64,000 nucleotides of DNA from Magnetovibrio sp. PR-2 (lineage in GTDB: Bacteria > Pseudomonadota > Alphaproteobacteria > Rhodospirillales > Magnetovibrionaceae). The stretch lies in the NCBI RefSeq assembly GCF_036689815.1, contig NZ_JBAHUR010000002.1, positions 372,001-436,000 on the forward strand. The letters run 5' to 3'. Position 1 is the first letter of the stretch. Each line of letters opens with the position of its first letter. Made by a program: the position numbers and the translations under genes. The notes below the pieces were generated by a model. That model saw only the letters and a program-made list of their open reading frames with translations. It was not told the origin of the DNA and did no database searches. Below are positions 42,222-53,191 of the stretch, piece after piece.

Positions 42222-42887
42222 ATGTCTCAAAACAACGACTTACCCTCGGTGCTCTGGCGCGTAACGGACGACTTACAAGACTATGAGACCGCCCACGACT
42301 TCATGGAAAGCCGTGTACAAGGCATTCGTGACGGGTCTGAGGGTGAAATCGTGTGGCTTTTGCAGCACCCGCCGCTCTATACAGCCGGCACCAGCGCGGA
42401 CGCGGGCGATCTTTTGGACAGCGAGCGTTTCCCCGTGTTCGAAACCGGGCGCGGCGGTCAATACACCTATCACGGCCCGGGCCAACGCGTGGGTTACTTC
42501 ATGCTGGATTTGAAAAACCACGGTTCCGACGTGCGTGCCTATGTCAACAAGCTGGAAGAAGTCATGATCCGCACCATCGCCGCATTTGGCGTTACGGGTG
42601 AACGGCGCGAAGGCCGTGTCGGCATCTGGGTCGAGCGCAGCAATGGGCGCGAAGACAAAATCGGCGCCATCGGCGTGCGGGTGCGCAAGTGGGTGAGCTT
42701 TCACGGGCTTGCGCTCAATGTCGAGCCGGATTTAAGCCACTTCGGCGGCATCGTGCCCTGCGGCATTTCAGAACACGGCGTGACGTCGCTTAGGGACCTC
42801 GGCGTCAAAGCCACCATGGACGAGGTTGACGACGTGCTGCGCCTGACCTTTGAAACCGTGTTCGGACGGCAAACTGTGGTCGAGTAA
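42222..42887 (+). CDS. lipB: Octanoyltransferase LipB
   Basis: Transfers octanoyl from acyl carrier protein to lipoyl domains of the 2-oxoacid dehydrogenases. 221 residues with [40 protein letters not shown] (catalytic Lys) and the active cysteine in [14 protein letters not shown]. It is complete and stands alone on the plus strand after tRNA-Leu. No lipA is adjacent. Confidence 0.95.
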   Translation: MSQNNDLPSVLWRVTDDLQDYETAHDFMESRVQGIRDGSEGEIVWLLQHPPLYTAGTSADAGDLLDSERFPVFETGRGGQYTYHGPGQRVGYFMLDLKNHGSDVRAYVNKLEEVMIRTIAAFGVTGERREGRVGIWVERSNGREDKIGAIGVRVRKWVSFHGLALNVEPDLSHFGGIVPCGISEHGVTSLRDLGVKATMDEVDDVLRLTFETVFGRQTVVE

Positions 42888-42968
42888 ACGCAGCCGAGCA
42901 TAGACGCCTTCGTTATTTTTGCCTATCATACAAGCGGTTATAGGCTTTTCAGCCTGAATTCAAAAACC

Positions 42969-43523
42969 ATGGGGATGGAAGAGGGCACTTTGATCGGGTT
43001 TTTGCGCCGTTTCGCGTTGGCTATTTGTATCGCGACCCTCGCCAGTGGCGTCTGGGGCCATGCGCACGCCGACACGCCTGTCATGCCCTTGGCCCTGCCG
43101 ACAGGCCAAGTTGTCTTAAGCATTCAGGGCAAAATTCAAAATCCGAACCAACCGCCCGCCGCCAACTTCGATATGGAGATGCTCAAACGGCTCACATCGA
43201 CAACCCTTTCCACCCACACACCGTGGACCAACGGCTTGGTGCACTTCAAAGGCGTCACCGTTCGCGAACTGCTTCGCGTGGTCGCGGTGCATGGAACCCA
43301 CGGAGAATTTTCCGCACTCAACGACTATACGGTCAAAATACCGTTGTCGGACTTTGACACGTATGACGCCATTGTCGCCTATGAAATGAACGACGCGCCC
43401 ATGAGCCGACGCGAAAAAGGGCCCTTGTGGTTGATCTACCCCATGGACGCCCATGACATGTTACGCACGCCGCGCTATCGCGATCGTATGGTCTGGCAAC
43501 TACGCACGATAACGGTTCAATAA
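42969..43523 (+). CDS. Exported protein with YedY/SUOX-like fold, without cofactor cysteine
   Basis: 184 residues with a Sec signal (FLRRFALAICIATLASG, cleavage near HAHA-DT). The mature part matches the short molybdopterin-oxidoreductase-like domain found alone in many proteobacteria: HTPWTNGLVHFKGVTVRELL, LNDYTVKIPLSDFDTYDAI and KGPLWLIYPMDA. The molybdenum-ligating Cys of YedY is missing, so it probably binds no cofactor or acts as a sensor lobe. The kinase gene follows after 15 bases. A TTG at 42990 is an alternative start. Confidence 0.75.
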   Translation: MGMEEGTLIGFLRRFALAICIATLASGVWGHAHADTPVMPLALPTGQVVLSIQGKIQNPNQPPAANFDMEMLKRLTSTTLSTHTPWTNGLVHFKGVTVRELLRVVAVHGTHGEFSALNDYTVKIPLSDFDTYDAIVAYEMNDAPMSRREKGPLWLIYPMDAHDMLRTPRYRDRMVWQLRTITVQ

Positions 43524-43538
43524 GCCTGGGGGAGACGT

Positions 43539-44957
<1,419 letters not shown>

Positions 44958-44967
44958 GGCTCTACCC

Positions 44968-46104
44968 GTGCCAGAACCTTTTAAAAATCTATTCAACGTT
45001 CAGCTGATTGAAGGTTTGGGCGGTCATTTAAAACGCGTCCACCCACCGTTCGACGTCAAAGGATTCATCGCATACTGCACCAACGGCTTAGACGCGCTGG
45101 AGCTCAAAGAACGTTCTGCCCACATCACGGATGGGTTGGAGCAGTTCCTACCTCAAGCATTTGAAGCCGCTGTTACGGTTATGATCGACAGCCTCGACCC
45201 GCAAACGGATGCTCCCCTGGACGCAACGGATAGCACCTCTACGCCCGATGGTGTGCGCGGTTGGGCCATCATGTCCATGGCGGACTATGTCGCACGCCAC
45301 GGACAAGAGAACGTCTCTTTGTCCTTAAACGCCTTAAAAGACATGACCTCCCGCTTTTCGTCCGAATTCGCCATCCGTCCGTTTTTGTTGAGCCACCCAA
45401 CCGAAACGCTCAAAGCCATGGCAAAATGGCAGAAAGACCCTAACGAACATGTTCGCCGTCTGGTCAGCGAAGGGTCTCGCACCCGCCTGCCCTGGGGCAT
45501 ACAGCTCAAACCTTTCATCGCAGACCCTGCCCCGGTTTTAAAATTGCTGGAGGGTCTGAAAGACGACCCATCGGAATACGTCCGCCGTTCGGTGGCGAAC
45601 AACTTAAACGACATTTCCAAAGACAACCCCGACGTTGCCGCCCGCACGGCTCAAGCTTGGATAAAAGGTGCTGATGAAAACCGAAAACGCCTGATCCGTC
45701 ACGCGTTGCGCACGTTGATCAAGGCCGGACATCCGGCTGCCCTGAAAGCTTTGGGCTATGGCAAACCGAAGGTGCGTGTCGAAACCTTTTCCATCTCCAC
45801 ACCCCGTGTGCAATTGGGTGAGGCGGTAGACTTTGAGTTCACCCTCGCCTCCTCCACAAAAAACGCCCAACCGCTGATCATCGACTACGCCATCCACCAC
45901 ATGCGTGCCAACGGCAAAACCAGCCCGAAGGTGTTTAAGTGGAAGACTGTGGAATTGAAAGGCGGCGAAAGCCTCACCATCTCCAAACGTCACAACATCA
46001 AGCCTGTCACCACGCGCAAATATTATTCGGGGACACATAAAGTGGAGGTTTTGGTGAATGGGGTATCTTTGGGGGTTGCGAAGTTTGAACTCGACGCTGA
46101 CTAA
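44968..46104 (+). CDS. AlkC-like HEAT-repeat DNA alkylation repair protein
   Basis: 378 residues from a GTG at 44968 (GAGG eight bases upstream), which gives the family-like start PEPFKNLFNVQLIEGLGGHL; an ATG at 44920 would overlap the kinase. The middle holds HEAT-type helical repeats (WQKDPNEHVRRLVSEGSRTR, LKDDPSEYVRRSVANNLND), as in AlkC/AlkD glycosylases that remove N3- and N7-alkylpurines. The C-terminal 120 residues form an Ig-like beta domain (VRVETFSISTPRVQLGEAVD) seen in AlkC. It probably excises alkylated bases. Confidence 0.85.
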   Translation: MPEPFKNLFNVQLIEGLGGHLKRVHPPFDVKGFIAYCTNGLDALELKERSAHITDGLEQFLPQAFEAAVTVMIDSLDPQTDAPLDATDSTSTPDGVRGWAIMSMADYVARHGQENVSLSLNALKDMTSRFSSEFAIRPFLLSHPTETLKAMAKWQKDPNEHVRRLVSEGSRTRLPWGIQLKPFIADPAPVLKLLEGLKDDPSEYVRRSVANNLNDISKDNPDVAARTAQAWIKGADENRKRLIRHALRTLIKAGHPAALKALGYGKPKVRVETFSISTPRVQLGEAVDFEFTLASSTKNAQPLIIDYAIHHMRANGKTSPKVFKWKTVELKGGESLTISKRHNIKPVTTRKYYSGTHKVEVLVNGVSLGVAKFELDAD

Positions 46105-46385
46105 CACGTTTCGCGCAGCTCAAAATCGTCCTCATTTGGCACATCCGCATCCGACAGCTCCACGCCCGTCACGTTTGCCAAGGGCGGGCCTTTTTGGCAT
46201 GCCATCGCCATGTCTTTGATTTGCTGAGACGTGCCGCAGAATACGGCTTCGACTGTGCCATCGCGGCGATTGCGCACCCAGCCTTTGAGACCCAGCTTGC
46301 GCGCCGTCTTTTGCGTCCAGGCGCGATACCACACACCCTGCACCCGGCCAGAGATAATGGCGTGCTGCGCCACAAGATCGCTCAT
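46101..46385 (-). CDS. acyP: Acylphosphatase
   Basis: 94 residues from ATG 46385 (GGGGAT upstream). It has the active-site signature IISGRVQGVWYRAWT with the catalytic Arg, and LKGWVRNRRDGTVEAVF with the catalytic Asn. It hydrolyses acyl phosphates such as carbamoyl phosphate. It lies three bases after a degenerate paralogue and converges with the AlkC-like gene (four-base overlap). Confidence 0.95.
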   Translation of the reverse strand: MSDLVAQHAIISGRVQGVWYRAWTQKTARKLGLKGWVRNRRDGTVEAVFCGTSQQIKDMAMACQKGPPLANVTGVELSDADVPNEDDFELRETC

Positions 46386-46387
46386 AC

Positions 46388-46801
46388 TCACATCCCCGCC
46401 GGGGTTAAGTGGTGAAAGCCCTGCCACATGGGCTCATCGCCCTTCATGGGCACCTCTTCGACTAACAACATGTCCACCGGACGTGGGCCGTCTTGCAGGT
46501 ACTCCAGCATCTGGCGCACATCGCCTTCTTCTCCGGCGAGCAAGATATCCATATCGTGGTTTTCGTTGGACCGCGCCCAACCATCCAAGTGCAACGTGGT
46601 GGCTTCTTCCACCAGCCAGCGCACAAAAACGTCGGAATGCACCAATCCACGTGCATGCAGACGGACAACTTTATCGTGGTGTTGGAATTGACGTTTAGGG
46701 CCTTGGTGATGACGGACACGTTCGCGTTTGGCGCGCCGGGGACGTTTTTCCTCCGGTCGTTCAAACGGGATGACGTTATCTTCTTCGTGCTCGTCGGCCA
46801 T
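46388..46801 (-). CDS. Acylphosphatase-like protein, degenerate active site
   Basis: 137 residues from ATG 46801 (AGGGGATT upstream). A basic N-terminal extension (RPEEKRPRRAKRERVRHHQG) precedes an acylphosphatase fold: LHARGLVHSDVFVRWLVEEA aligns with the Arg loop, and LHLDGWARSNENHDMDILL with the Asn loop, where Asn becomes Ser. The strand VDMLLVEEVPMKGDEP matches the last strand. It is located just before acyP in the same transcript. It is likely a non-catalytic paralogue, perhaps RNA-binding given the basic tail. Confidence 0.75.
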   Translation of the reverse strand: MADEHEEDNVIPFERPEEKRPRRAKRERVRHHQGPKRQFQHHDKVVRLHARGLVHSDVFVRWLVEEATTLHLDGWARSNENHDMDILLAGEEGDVRQMLEYLQDGPRPVDMLLVEEVPMKGDEPMWQGFHHLTPAGM

Positions 46802-46884
46802 AAATCCCCTGAGGTCGGTGTGGATACCCGACTCCCATTGTAAGGGATTCGCCCCCTCTTCCCCACATTTTTTCAAAACGGCAC

Positions 46885-46921
46885 AAAAAAGCCCCGCAAT
46901 TCCGAAGAACCCGGGGCTTTT
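46885..46921 (-). terminator. Terminator between pccA and the acylphosphatase pair
   Basis: AAAAGCCCCG pairs with CGGGGCTTTT around a loop of about 15 bases, with T-runs on both strands. It lies just after the pccA stop (46939) and before the acylphosphatase-like gene. Confidence 0.75.
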
Positions 46922-46938
46922 ATGATCTAGGAGCTCAC

Positions 46939-49026
46939 TTATTCAAACGACAAGATCACCTGGTCCACAGCCAAGCTGTCGCCCGGCTTGGCAGATACGT
47001 CTTTGACCGTGCCGTCTTGCGTCGCGCGCATGACGTTTTCCATCTTCATGGCTTCGATCACGGCTAGCTCTTCGCCCGCTTTGACCTCTTGGCCGACTTC
47101 GACGGAGACCGACAGCAACAAGCCCGGCATCGGCGACATCAGCAGTTTGGAGGTATCGGGCGGCAGTTTGATCGGCATGTGCTTGTAAAGCTCTGCACCC
47201 GTAGCAGACATCACCCGTACATCGGCTTGAGAGCCAGCGTGCAGCAAGCGATAGCCCACCGCCAAGCGATCACATTGAATAATCACGTCGACGCCGTTCA
47301 CGGTGCCCGTAAACACGGCATCGGCCAATTGCCAATCAGAGCGCACTTCGATGGTCTGCTTGGTGTAACCGCGCGCCGAGATGTTGATATCCCAACCGCC
47401 GTCCACAGCCTCGACACTCACTGGAATGTGCTTTTTATCGACCAAAGCGATCCAGTCTTTGGACACTTGACGTTCGTGCCCGCCTTGCTGACCGCTGATG
47501 GACGCGGCACGGGCTTGATAGCCACAGTGCATAGCTGTCGCGACCGCAACGAAGATGGCCGGGTTGTCGTGCACCACGTCGGATGCATGGAAGCCGTCGG
47601 GGTATTCTTCGGCGATGAAGCCCGTAGACAGGTTGCCTTTGACGAAACGGTCGTGGTTCATCAACGCGGACAAGAACGCAATGTTGTGCTGAACGCCGCG
47701 GATGTAATAGCCGTCCAACGCTTGGCGCATGTTCATAATCGCCGTGTCACGATCCGCACCGTAGGTCACCAGCTTGGCGATCATGGGATCGTAGTGCATG
47801 GAAATCTCGCCGCCTTCATAGACGCCGGTGTCCACACGCACATCGTCACCTTCAGGGGCTTTGTAGCGGCTCAAACGGCCGATGGAAGGCAAGAAGTTGC
47901 GGAACGGGTCTTCGGCGTAAACGCGCGATTCAATGGACCAGCCTTCCAGCTTCACGTCGTCTTGGCTGATCGGCAGTTTTTCGCCTGCCGCCACACGGAT
48001 CATCATCTCAACCAAATCGAGGCCCGTGATGTATTCCGTCACCGGGTGTTCCACCTGCAGACGCGTGTTCATTTCCAAGAAGTAGAAGTTCTTTTCTTGG
48101 TCAACAATGAACTCGACCGTACCGGCGGACACGTATTTCACAGCCTTGGCAAGTGCGACGGATTCTTCACCCATGGCTTTGCGGGTTTCAGGGTCGATGA
48201 ACGGCGACGGTGCTTCTTCAATCACCTTTTGGTGGCGACGCTGAATGGAGCATTCTCGTTCATTCAAGTACACCACGTTGCCGTGTTGGTCGGCCATCAC
48301 CTGGATTTCGATGTGACGCGGGTTGACGATGAATTTTTCAATAAACACACGGTCATCACCAAAGGACGATTTAGCTTCGCGCACAGCGGACACAAATGCT
48401 TCTTTCAAATCGGCATCGTTCTCGCAAACGCGCATGCCTTTGCCGCCACCACCGGCAGAAGCTTTCAGCATCACCGGATAGCCAACGTCGCCAGCGACCT
48501 TTTTGGCTTCTTTGAAGTCTTGCAGCGCTTTGGTGTAGCCCGGAACGGTGGACACACCGGCTTTTTCAGCCAGCTTTTTGGATTCGATCTTATCGCCCAT
48601 GGCTTTGATGGCCAGTTCGTTCGGACCGATGAACGCAACGCCTTCGCGTTTCAGCTTGCGGCAAAACTCAGAATTTTCTGACAAGAAGCCATAGCCCGGG
48701 TGAACCGCTTCGGCTTTGGACTTCTTGATCACCTCCATGATTTTGTCGACACGCAGGTAGCTTTCCGAAGACGCTGCCGGGCCGATGCAATATGCTTCGT
48801 CGGCTTGTAAGACGTGCAAAGCATCGCGGTCGGCTTCGGAATACACCGCGACCGTTTTGATGCCCATGGCCTTCGCCGTTTTGATCACGCGGCATGCGAT
48901 CTCGCCACGGTTGGCGATGAGGATTTTCTTGAACATTTTGGCACGCTTGGGCGCAGCTTTTTTCTTCGCTGCGGCCTTCTTAGCGGGCTTTTTAACTGCC
49001 TTTGTTGCAGACTTTTTGGCAGACAT
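46939..49026 (-). CDS. pccA: Propionyl/acetyl-CoA carboxylase biotin-carboxylase subunit
   Basis: 695 residues from ATG 49026 (AAGGGATC upstream). The first 30 residues form a Lys/Ala-rich extension (KKPAKKAAAKKKAAPKR), after which the usual start MFKKILIANRGEIACRV appears. The biotin carboxylase has ATP-grasp loops GGGGKGMRV and EMNTRLQVEHPVTE. The C-terminal biotinyl domain has the lysine in EAMKMENVM. With pccB it carboxylates propionyl-CoA to methylmalonyl-CoA; acetyl- or methylcrotonyl-CoA are alternatives. The basic extension is unusual for this enzyme. Confidence 0.93.
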   Translation of the reverse strand: MSAKKSATKAVKKPAKKAAAKKKAAPKRAKMFKKILIANRGEIACRVIKTAKAMGIKTVAVYSEADRDALHVLQADEAYCIGPAASSESYLRVDKIMEVIKKSKAEAVHPGYGFLSENSEFCRKLKREGVAFIGPNELAIKAMGDKIESKKLAEKAGVSTVPGYTKALQDFKEAKKVAGDVGYPVMLKASAGGGGKGMRVCENDADLKEAFVSAVREAKSSFGDDRVFIEKFIVNPRHIEIQVMADQHGNVVYLNERECSIQRRHQKVIEEAPSPFIDPETRKAMGEESVALAKAVKYVSAGTVEFIVDQEKNFYFLEMNTRLQVEHPVTEYITGLDLVEMMIRVAAGEKLPISQDDVKLEGWSIESRVYAEDPFRNFLPSIGRLSRYKAPEGDDVRVDTGVYEGGEISMHYDPMIAKLVTYGADRDTAIMNMRQALDGYYIRGVQHNIAFLSALMNHDRFVKGNLSTGFIAEEYPDGFHASDVVHDNPAIFVAVATAMHCGYQARAASISGQQGGHERQVSKDWIALVDKKHIPVSVEAVDGGWDINISARGYTKQTIEVRSDWQLADAVFTGTVNGVDVIIQCDRLAVGYRLLHAGSQADVRVMSATGAELYKHMPIKLPPDTSKLLMSPMPGLLLSVSVEVGQEVKAGEELAVIEAMKMENVMRATQDGTVKDVSAKPGDSLAVDQVILSFE

Positions 49027-49079
49027 TGTGAGATCCCTTCTCAACTTTGCGTCCGACGCCCCCGCGCCGGACGACGTCA

Positions 49080-49298
49080 TCAATCTTGATCGTTAAACAA
49101 CGACATTACAGTCTTGGCTCTGGGAACGATGTAAAAACCGCCGACGATCAGCACCAGCAAGAACCAAGGAACCGCAGGGGTGTAAGTGATGTTGGCATAA
49201 ATCGCCAAATACACTGCGGCGAAGTACGCCACCACCAAACCGCCGAAACGGCCCAGTTCCTTTGAGTTCTCTTTGCGCTGTTGATCGTCCAAGGTCAT
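49080..49298 (-). CDS. Small membrane protein of the carboxylase operon
   Basis: 72 residues with two hydrophobic segments (GGLVVAYFAAVYLAIYA and PAVPWFLLVLIVGGFYIV), an N-terminal charged helix (MTLDDQQRKENSKELGRF) and a short polar end. It lies between pccA and pccB, 30 bases after the latter. No family recognised; it could anchor the complex to the membrane, which is only inference. Confidence 0.65.
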   Translation of the reverse strand: MTLDDQQRKENSKELGRFGGLVVAYFAAVYLAIYANITYTPAVPWFLLVLIVGGFYIVPRAKTVMSLFNDQD

Positions 49299-49327
49299 TC
49301 ATTGAACTCCCATCACACCAAAATCGC

Positions 49328-50860
49328 TTACAACGGAATGTTGCCGTGTTTCTTCCACGGATTTTCGACATTTTTGTCTTTCAACATTCTGAGCGAACGC
49401 GAAATGCGCACACGCGTGTTGTGTGGCATGATCACGTCGTCGATAAAGCCCCGGCGACCCGCAACGAACGGGTTGGCGAAAGCTTTGCGATACTCTTCGG
49501 TGCGTGCCTCGATCTTGGCGGTGTCTTTCAAGTCGGCGCGGAAGATGATTTCCACAGCGCCCTTGGGACCCATCACAGCGATCTCAGCCGTCGGCCATGC
49601 GAAGTTCACGTCACCGCGCAAGTGCTTGGAGCTCATCACGTCATAGGCACCACCGTAAGCTTTACGCGTGATCACGGTGACCTTCGGCACGGTGGCTTCG
49701 GTATAAGCATACAGAAGCTTCGCGCCGTGGGTGATAATGCCGCCATGCTCTTGGGACGTGCCCGGCATGAAGCCCGGAACGTCGACGAACGTGACGATGG
49801 GAATGTTGAAGGAATCACAGAAGCGAACAAAGCGTGCTGCCTTGAGCGAGCTGTTGATGTCCAAACAACCCGCCAAAACCATAGGCTGGTTGGCAACAAC
49901 GCCGACCGTGGAGCCTTCGATGCGAGCAAAGCCGATGATGATGTTTTCGGCGTATTTCGGCATCAGTTCGAAGAAATCACCTTCGTCGACGACTTTTTCG
50001 ATCAGCTCTTTCATATCGTAAGGCTTGTTGGGATTGTCGGGGATGATGGTATCCAACGACATTTCCACGCGGTTCGGGCTGTCCGGGGTCGGACGCACCG
50101 GCGGCTTTTCTTTGTTGTTGGCCGGCAAGAAGTCGACAAAGCGGCGCAAGTACAACAATGCCTCTGCGTCGTTTTCAAAGGCGTTGTGCGCCACACCGGA
50201 TTTCGCCGTGTGTGCGGATGCACCGCCCAGTTCTTCTTGGGTGACTTCTTCGTGGGTCACGGTTTTGACCACATCGGGGCCGGTCACGAACATGTAGGAC
50301 GTGTCTTCGACCATAAAGATGAAGTCGGTCATGGCCGGAGAGTACACCGCGCCACCGGCGCAGGGCCCCATGATCACAGAAATCTGCGGGATCACGCCGG
50401 ACGCCAGCACGTTGCGTGTAAAGACGTCTGCGTAGCCAGCCAGAGAATCAATGCCCTCCTGGATACGTGCGCCGCCGGAATCGTTCAAGCCGATGACCGG
50501 CGCGCCAACTTTCATGGCTTGGTCCATGATCTTGACGATCTTGTCCGCGTGCGTTTGGCTGAGCGATCCGCCGAAGACTGTAAAGTCTTGGCTAAAGACA
50601 AAGATCAAGCGGCCATTGATGGTGCCATAGCCCGTCACAACGCCGTCACCCGGAATAGAGTTTTTCTCCATACCGAAATCGGTGCATTTGTGCTCCACGA
50701 ACATGTCCCATTCTTCGAAAGAACCGGGGTCGAGCAAAAGCTCAAGCCGTTCGCGGGCTGTCAACTTGCCCTTGGAATGCTGGTTGTCAATGCGTCGTTG
50801 CCCGCCACCGAGGCGCGCTTGCTCGCGTCGCTTTTCGAGTTCTTCAATAATATCGTGCAC
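49328..50860 (-). CDS. pccB: Propionyl-CoA carboxylase carboxyltransferase subunit
   Basis: 510 residues. The N-domain has [19 protein letters not shown] and [20 protein letters not shown]; the oxyanion regions are [10 protein letters not shown] and [16 protein letters not shown]. The C-domain has [34 protein letters not shown] and [14 protein letters not shown]. The C-terminus [11 protein letters not shown] is typical of PccB. Length and these blocks fit propionyl-CoA carboxylase. It is first gene of the leftward operon pccB, small membrane protein, pccA. Confidence 0.95.
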   Translation of the reverse strand: MHDIIEELEKRREQARLGGGQRRIDNQHSKGKLTARERLELLLDPGSFEEWDMFVEHKCTDFGMEKNSIPGDGVVTGYGTINGRLIFVFSQDFTVFGGSLSQTHADKIVKIMDQAMKVGAPVIGLNDSGGARIQEGIDSLAGYADVFTRNVLASGVIPQISVIMGPCAGGAVYSPAMTDFIFMVEDTSYMFVTGPDVVKTVTHEEVTQEELGGASAHTAKSGVAHNAFENDAEALLYLRRFVDFLPANNKEKPPVRPTPDSPNRVEMSLDTIIPDNPNKPYDMKELIEKVVDEGDFFELMPKYAENIIIGFARIEGSTVGVVANQPMVLAGCLDINSSLKAARFVRFCDSFNIPIVTFVDVPGFMPGTSQEHGGIITHGAKLLYAYTEATVPKVTVITRKAYGGAYDVMSSKHLRGDVNFAWPTAEIAVMGPKGAVEIIFRADLKDTAKIEARTEEYRKAFANPFVAGRRGFIDDVIMPHNTRVRISRSLRMLKDKNVENPWKKHGNIPL

Positions 50861-51010
50861 TGGTTTTCCCCAACGTCTCTTGAGAGAGAATTGTTATCGT
50901 TTCCATTTATTTTTCTTATTAAGCGCTTTTTTGCACCTGCGAAGCAAGAACGCAAGGCAAAAAATAACGTCTGACTTTTATCCTTCTCAACAAATTGATA
51001 TAACCCCCTC

Positions 51011-51571
51011 ATGAATCAAGGTTTGAAGTTTATATTAGAGATTGGTCCATTACTCGTGTTTTTCTTCATGAACGCGAGATATGGCATTTTTACCGCGACC
51101 GGGGCCTTCATGGTCGCGATCACCGTTTCGCTTGCGTACTCCTATATTCGCCTAAAACGCATCCCCACGTTGCCACTGGTCACGGGCATCGTGGTGCTGA
51201 TCTTTGGGGGGCTAACACTGTACCTTGAGGACGAAACGTTCATCAAGCTCAAGCCGACCATCGTCAACACCCTATTCGCAACCGTATTGTTCGCAGGTTT
51301 GTTTTTCAAGAAAAGCTATCTCAAATCCGTTCTGGACGGCGCGATGCACTTGGATGACGAAGGATGGCGCAAACTGACCTGGCGTTGGGCGTTTTTCTTC
51401 ATTGTGTTGGCGATCTTGAACGAAGCCGTGTGGCGCACCCAGACCACAGATTTCTGGGTGAACTTCAAAGTCTTCGCCATCATGCCCATCACCATCGTCT
51501 TCAGCCTCACACAGCTGCCTCTGATCTTCAAACATCAGATTGAAGACGAAGACCCGGCAGAACAGGCTTAA
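51011..51571 (+). CDS. yciB: Inner-membrane septation-type protein YciB (IspZ)
   Basis: 186 residues with five helices. The N-terminus [40 protein letters not shown] and [20 protein letters not shown] are the YciB signature blocks. The protein affects cell envelope and septation in other bacteria. It is transcribed divergently from pccB over a 150-base spacer that would hold both promoters. Confidence 0.93.
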   Translation: MNQGLKFILEIGPLLVFFFMNARYGIFTATGAFMVAITVSLAYSYIRLKRIPTLPLVTGIVVLIFGGLTLYLEDETFIKLKPTIVNTLFATVLFAGLFFKKSYLKSVLDGAMHLDDEGWRKLTWRWAFFFIVLAILNEAVWRTQTTDFWVNFKVFAIMPITIVFSLTQLPLIFKHQIEDEDPAEQA

Positions 51572-51712
51572 ACGCCTAAAAAGTGTGCAACTGCATCGCC
51601 AGCCCCCGCCCTTAGCCCCTTTTTTGGGCTCAAGGGGCGGAAATGCTCTTGATTTTCCTGGCACATCGCTTGCAACCTAATCTCCGCGCCACAAATGAGG
51701 AGACCGCGTTGC

Positions 51713-53191
51713 ATGAGCGAAAGCCCAACGCCGACGGAAAACACCCCACCCGCCTTCTTTGACGAAATGGTCCAATTGGGCGGCGAGCCGCGCAAAGGCA
51801 TGGAACAGCTTGCCAGCTGGATGGTTGAAGCCCCGCGTGACATGCTCAAGATCCGCCAGACAGAAGCTGAAAACTTGTTTCGGCGCATCGGCATCACCTT
51901 TGCAGTTTATGGCGAAGGTGGCGATCCGGAACGCTTAATCCCGTTCGACATCGTGCCGCGCATCTTGCTGGCGTCGGAATGGGCCTTCATGTCGCGTGGT
52001 CTGGAACAGCGGGTCAAGGCGCTGAACATGTTCCTGCACGACGTATACCACGACCGAAATATCATCCGCGCGGGCGTCATACCCGAGAATCTGGTGCTGC
52101 AAAACAAAGCGTATCTTCCGGAAATGCGGGGCGTCACGGTGCCCGGTGGGGTTTACACCCACATCGCAGGCATTGATTTGGTCCGCACCGGTGCGGAAGA
52201 ATTTTATGTGTTGGAAGACAACACCCGCACACCGTCTGGTGTGTCGTACATGCTGCAAAACCGCGAAGTGATGATGCGGCTGTTCCCCGAAATGTTCAAC
52301 AGTCACCAAGTCGCCCCGGTGGAACGCTACCCCGAAGATTTGTTGGCAAGTCTCAAAACCGTGGCGCCGCCGACGTGTGAAGGTGACCCCACGGTCGTGG
52401 TGCTGTCCCCGGGTCTTTACAATTCCGCGTACTATGAGCACACCTTTTTGGCCGACAAAATGGGGATTGAGCTGGTGGAAGGCCAAGACTTGTTCGTCAA
52501 GGACAATACAGTCTTCATGCGCACCACCCAAGGCCCCGAACGCGTCGATGTGATCTACAAACGCTTGGATGACGACTTTATCGACCCGTTGGCGTTTCGC
52601 GCCGACAGCTCTTTGGGCGTGCCGGGTCTGATGAACGTTTATCGCTCTGGCGGTGTGACCATCACCAACGCTGTTGGGGGCGGCATTGCCGACGACAAAG
52701 CGATCTACATGTACGTGCCGGACATGATCAAATTCTATCTGGACGAAGAGCCCATTTTGAAAAACGTGCCCACGTATTGGTGTGCGCGTGATGACGATTA
52801 CAAATACGTCTTAGACCATCTGGAAGAATTGGTGGTCAAAGAAGTCGCCGGGTCGGGCGGCTACGGCATGTTGGTGGGCCCTGCGTCCACCAAAGAAGAG
52901 CGTGAAGCCTACGCCTTGCGCATCAAGGCTGATCCTGCCGAATTCATTGCCCAGCCGACCCTGTCGCTGTCCACCTGCCCCACGTTTGTGGCGGACGGTT
53001 ATGCACCGCGCCACGTGGATTTGCGTCCGTTTGTGCTGGTGGGCGCGGATAAAGTGAGATTGGTCCCCGGCGGTTTGACCCGCGTCGCCATGCGCGCAGG
53101 ATCGCTGGTGGTGAACTCATCCCAAGGCGGCGGCACCAAAGACACCTGGATCCTTGAAGACTCTCTGAATCTAGGGGGTGCCAATGCTTAG
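51713..53191 (+). CDS. Circularly permuted ATP-grasp protein of the Anbu cluster
   Basis: 492 residues from ATG 51713 (GAGGAG upstream). The N-terminal part has RRIGITFAVYGEGGDPERL and FLHDVYHDRNIIRAGVIPE; the middle EEFYVLEDNTRTPSGVSYML; later VVVLSPGLYNSAYYEHTFL, VYKRLDDDF-like IYKRLDDDFIDPL and YVLDHLEELVVKEVAGSGGY. These are the blocks of the CP_ATPgrasp_1 family. It is thought to form a peptide-like or amide bond. It is first of four consecutive genes ending with an Anbu peptidase. Confidence 0.9.
   Translation: MSESPTPTENTPPAFFDEMVQLGGEPRKGMEQLASWMVEAPRDMLKIRQTEAENLFRRIGITFAVYGEGGDPERLIPFDIVPRILLASEWAFMSRGLEQRVKALNMFLHDVYHDRNIIRAGVIPENLVLQNKAYLPEMRGVTVPGGVYTHIAGIDLVRTGAEEFYVLEDNTRTPSGVSYMLQNREVMMRLFPEMFNSHQVAPVERYPEDLLASLKTVAPPTCEGDPTVVVLSPGLYNSAYYEHTFLADKMGIELVEGQDLFVKDNTVFMRTTQGPERVDVIYKRLDDDFIDPLAFRADSSLGVPGLMNVYRSGGVTITNAVGGGIADDKAIYMYVPDMIKFYLDEEPILKNVPTYWCARDDDYKYVLDHLEELVVKEVAGSGGYGMLVGPASTKEEREAYALRIKADPAEFIAQPTLSLSTCPTFVADGYAPRHVDLRPFVLVGADKVRLVPGGLTRVAMRAGSLVVNSSQGGGTKDTWILEDSLNLGGANA

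Noticed and set aside
47089-48681. 530-codon plus-strand frame opposite pccA
   Set aside because: Shadow of the GC-rich carboxylase gene; no recognisable domain.
49262-50974. 570-codon plus-strand frame opposite pccB
   Set aside because: Shadow of pccB; His/Arg-rich low-complexity composition and no ribosome site.
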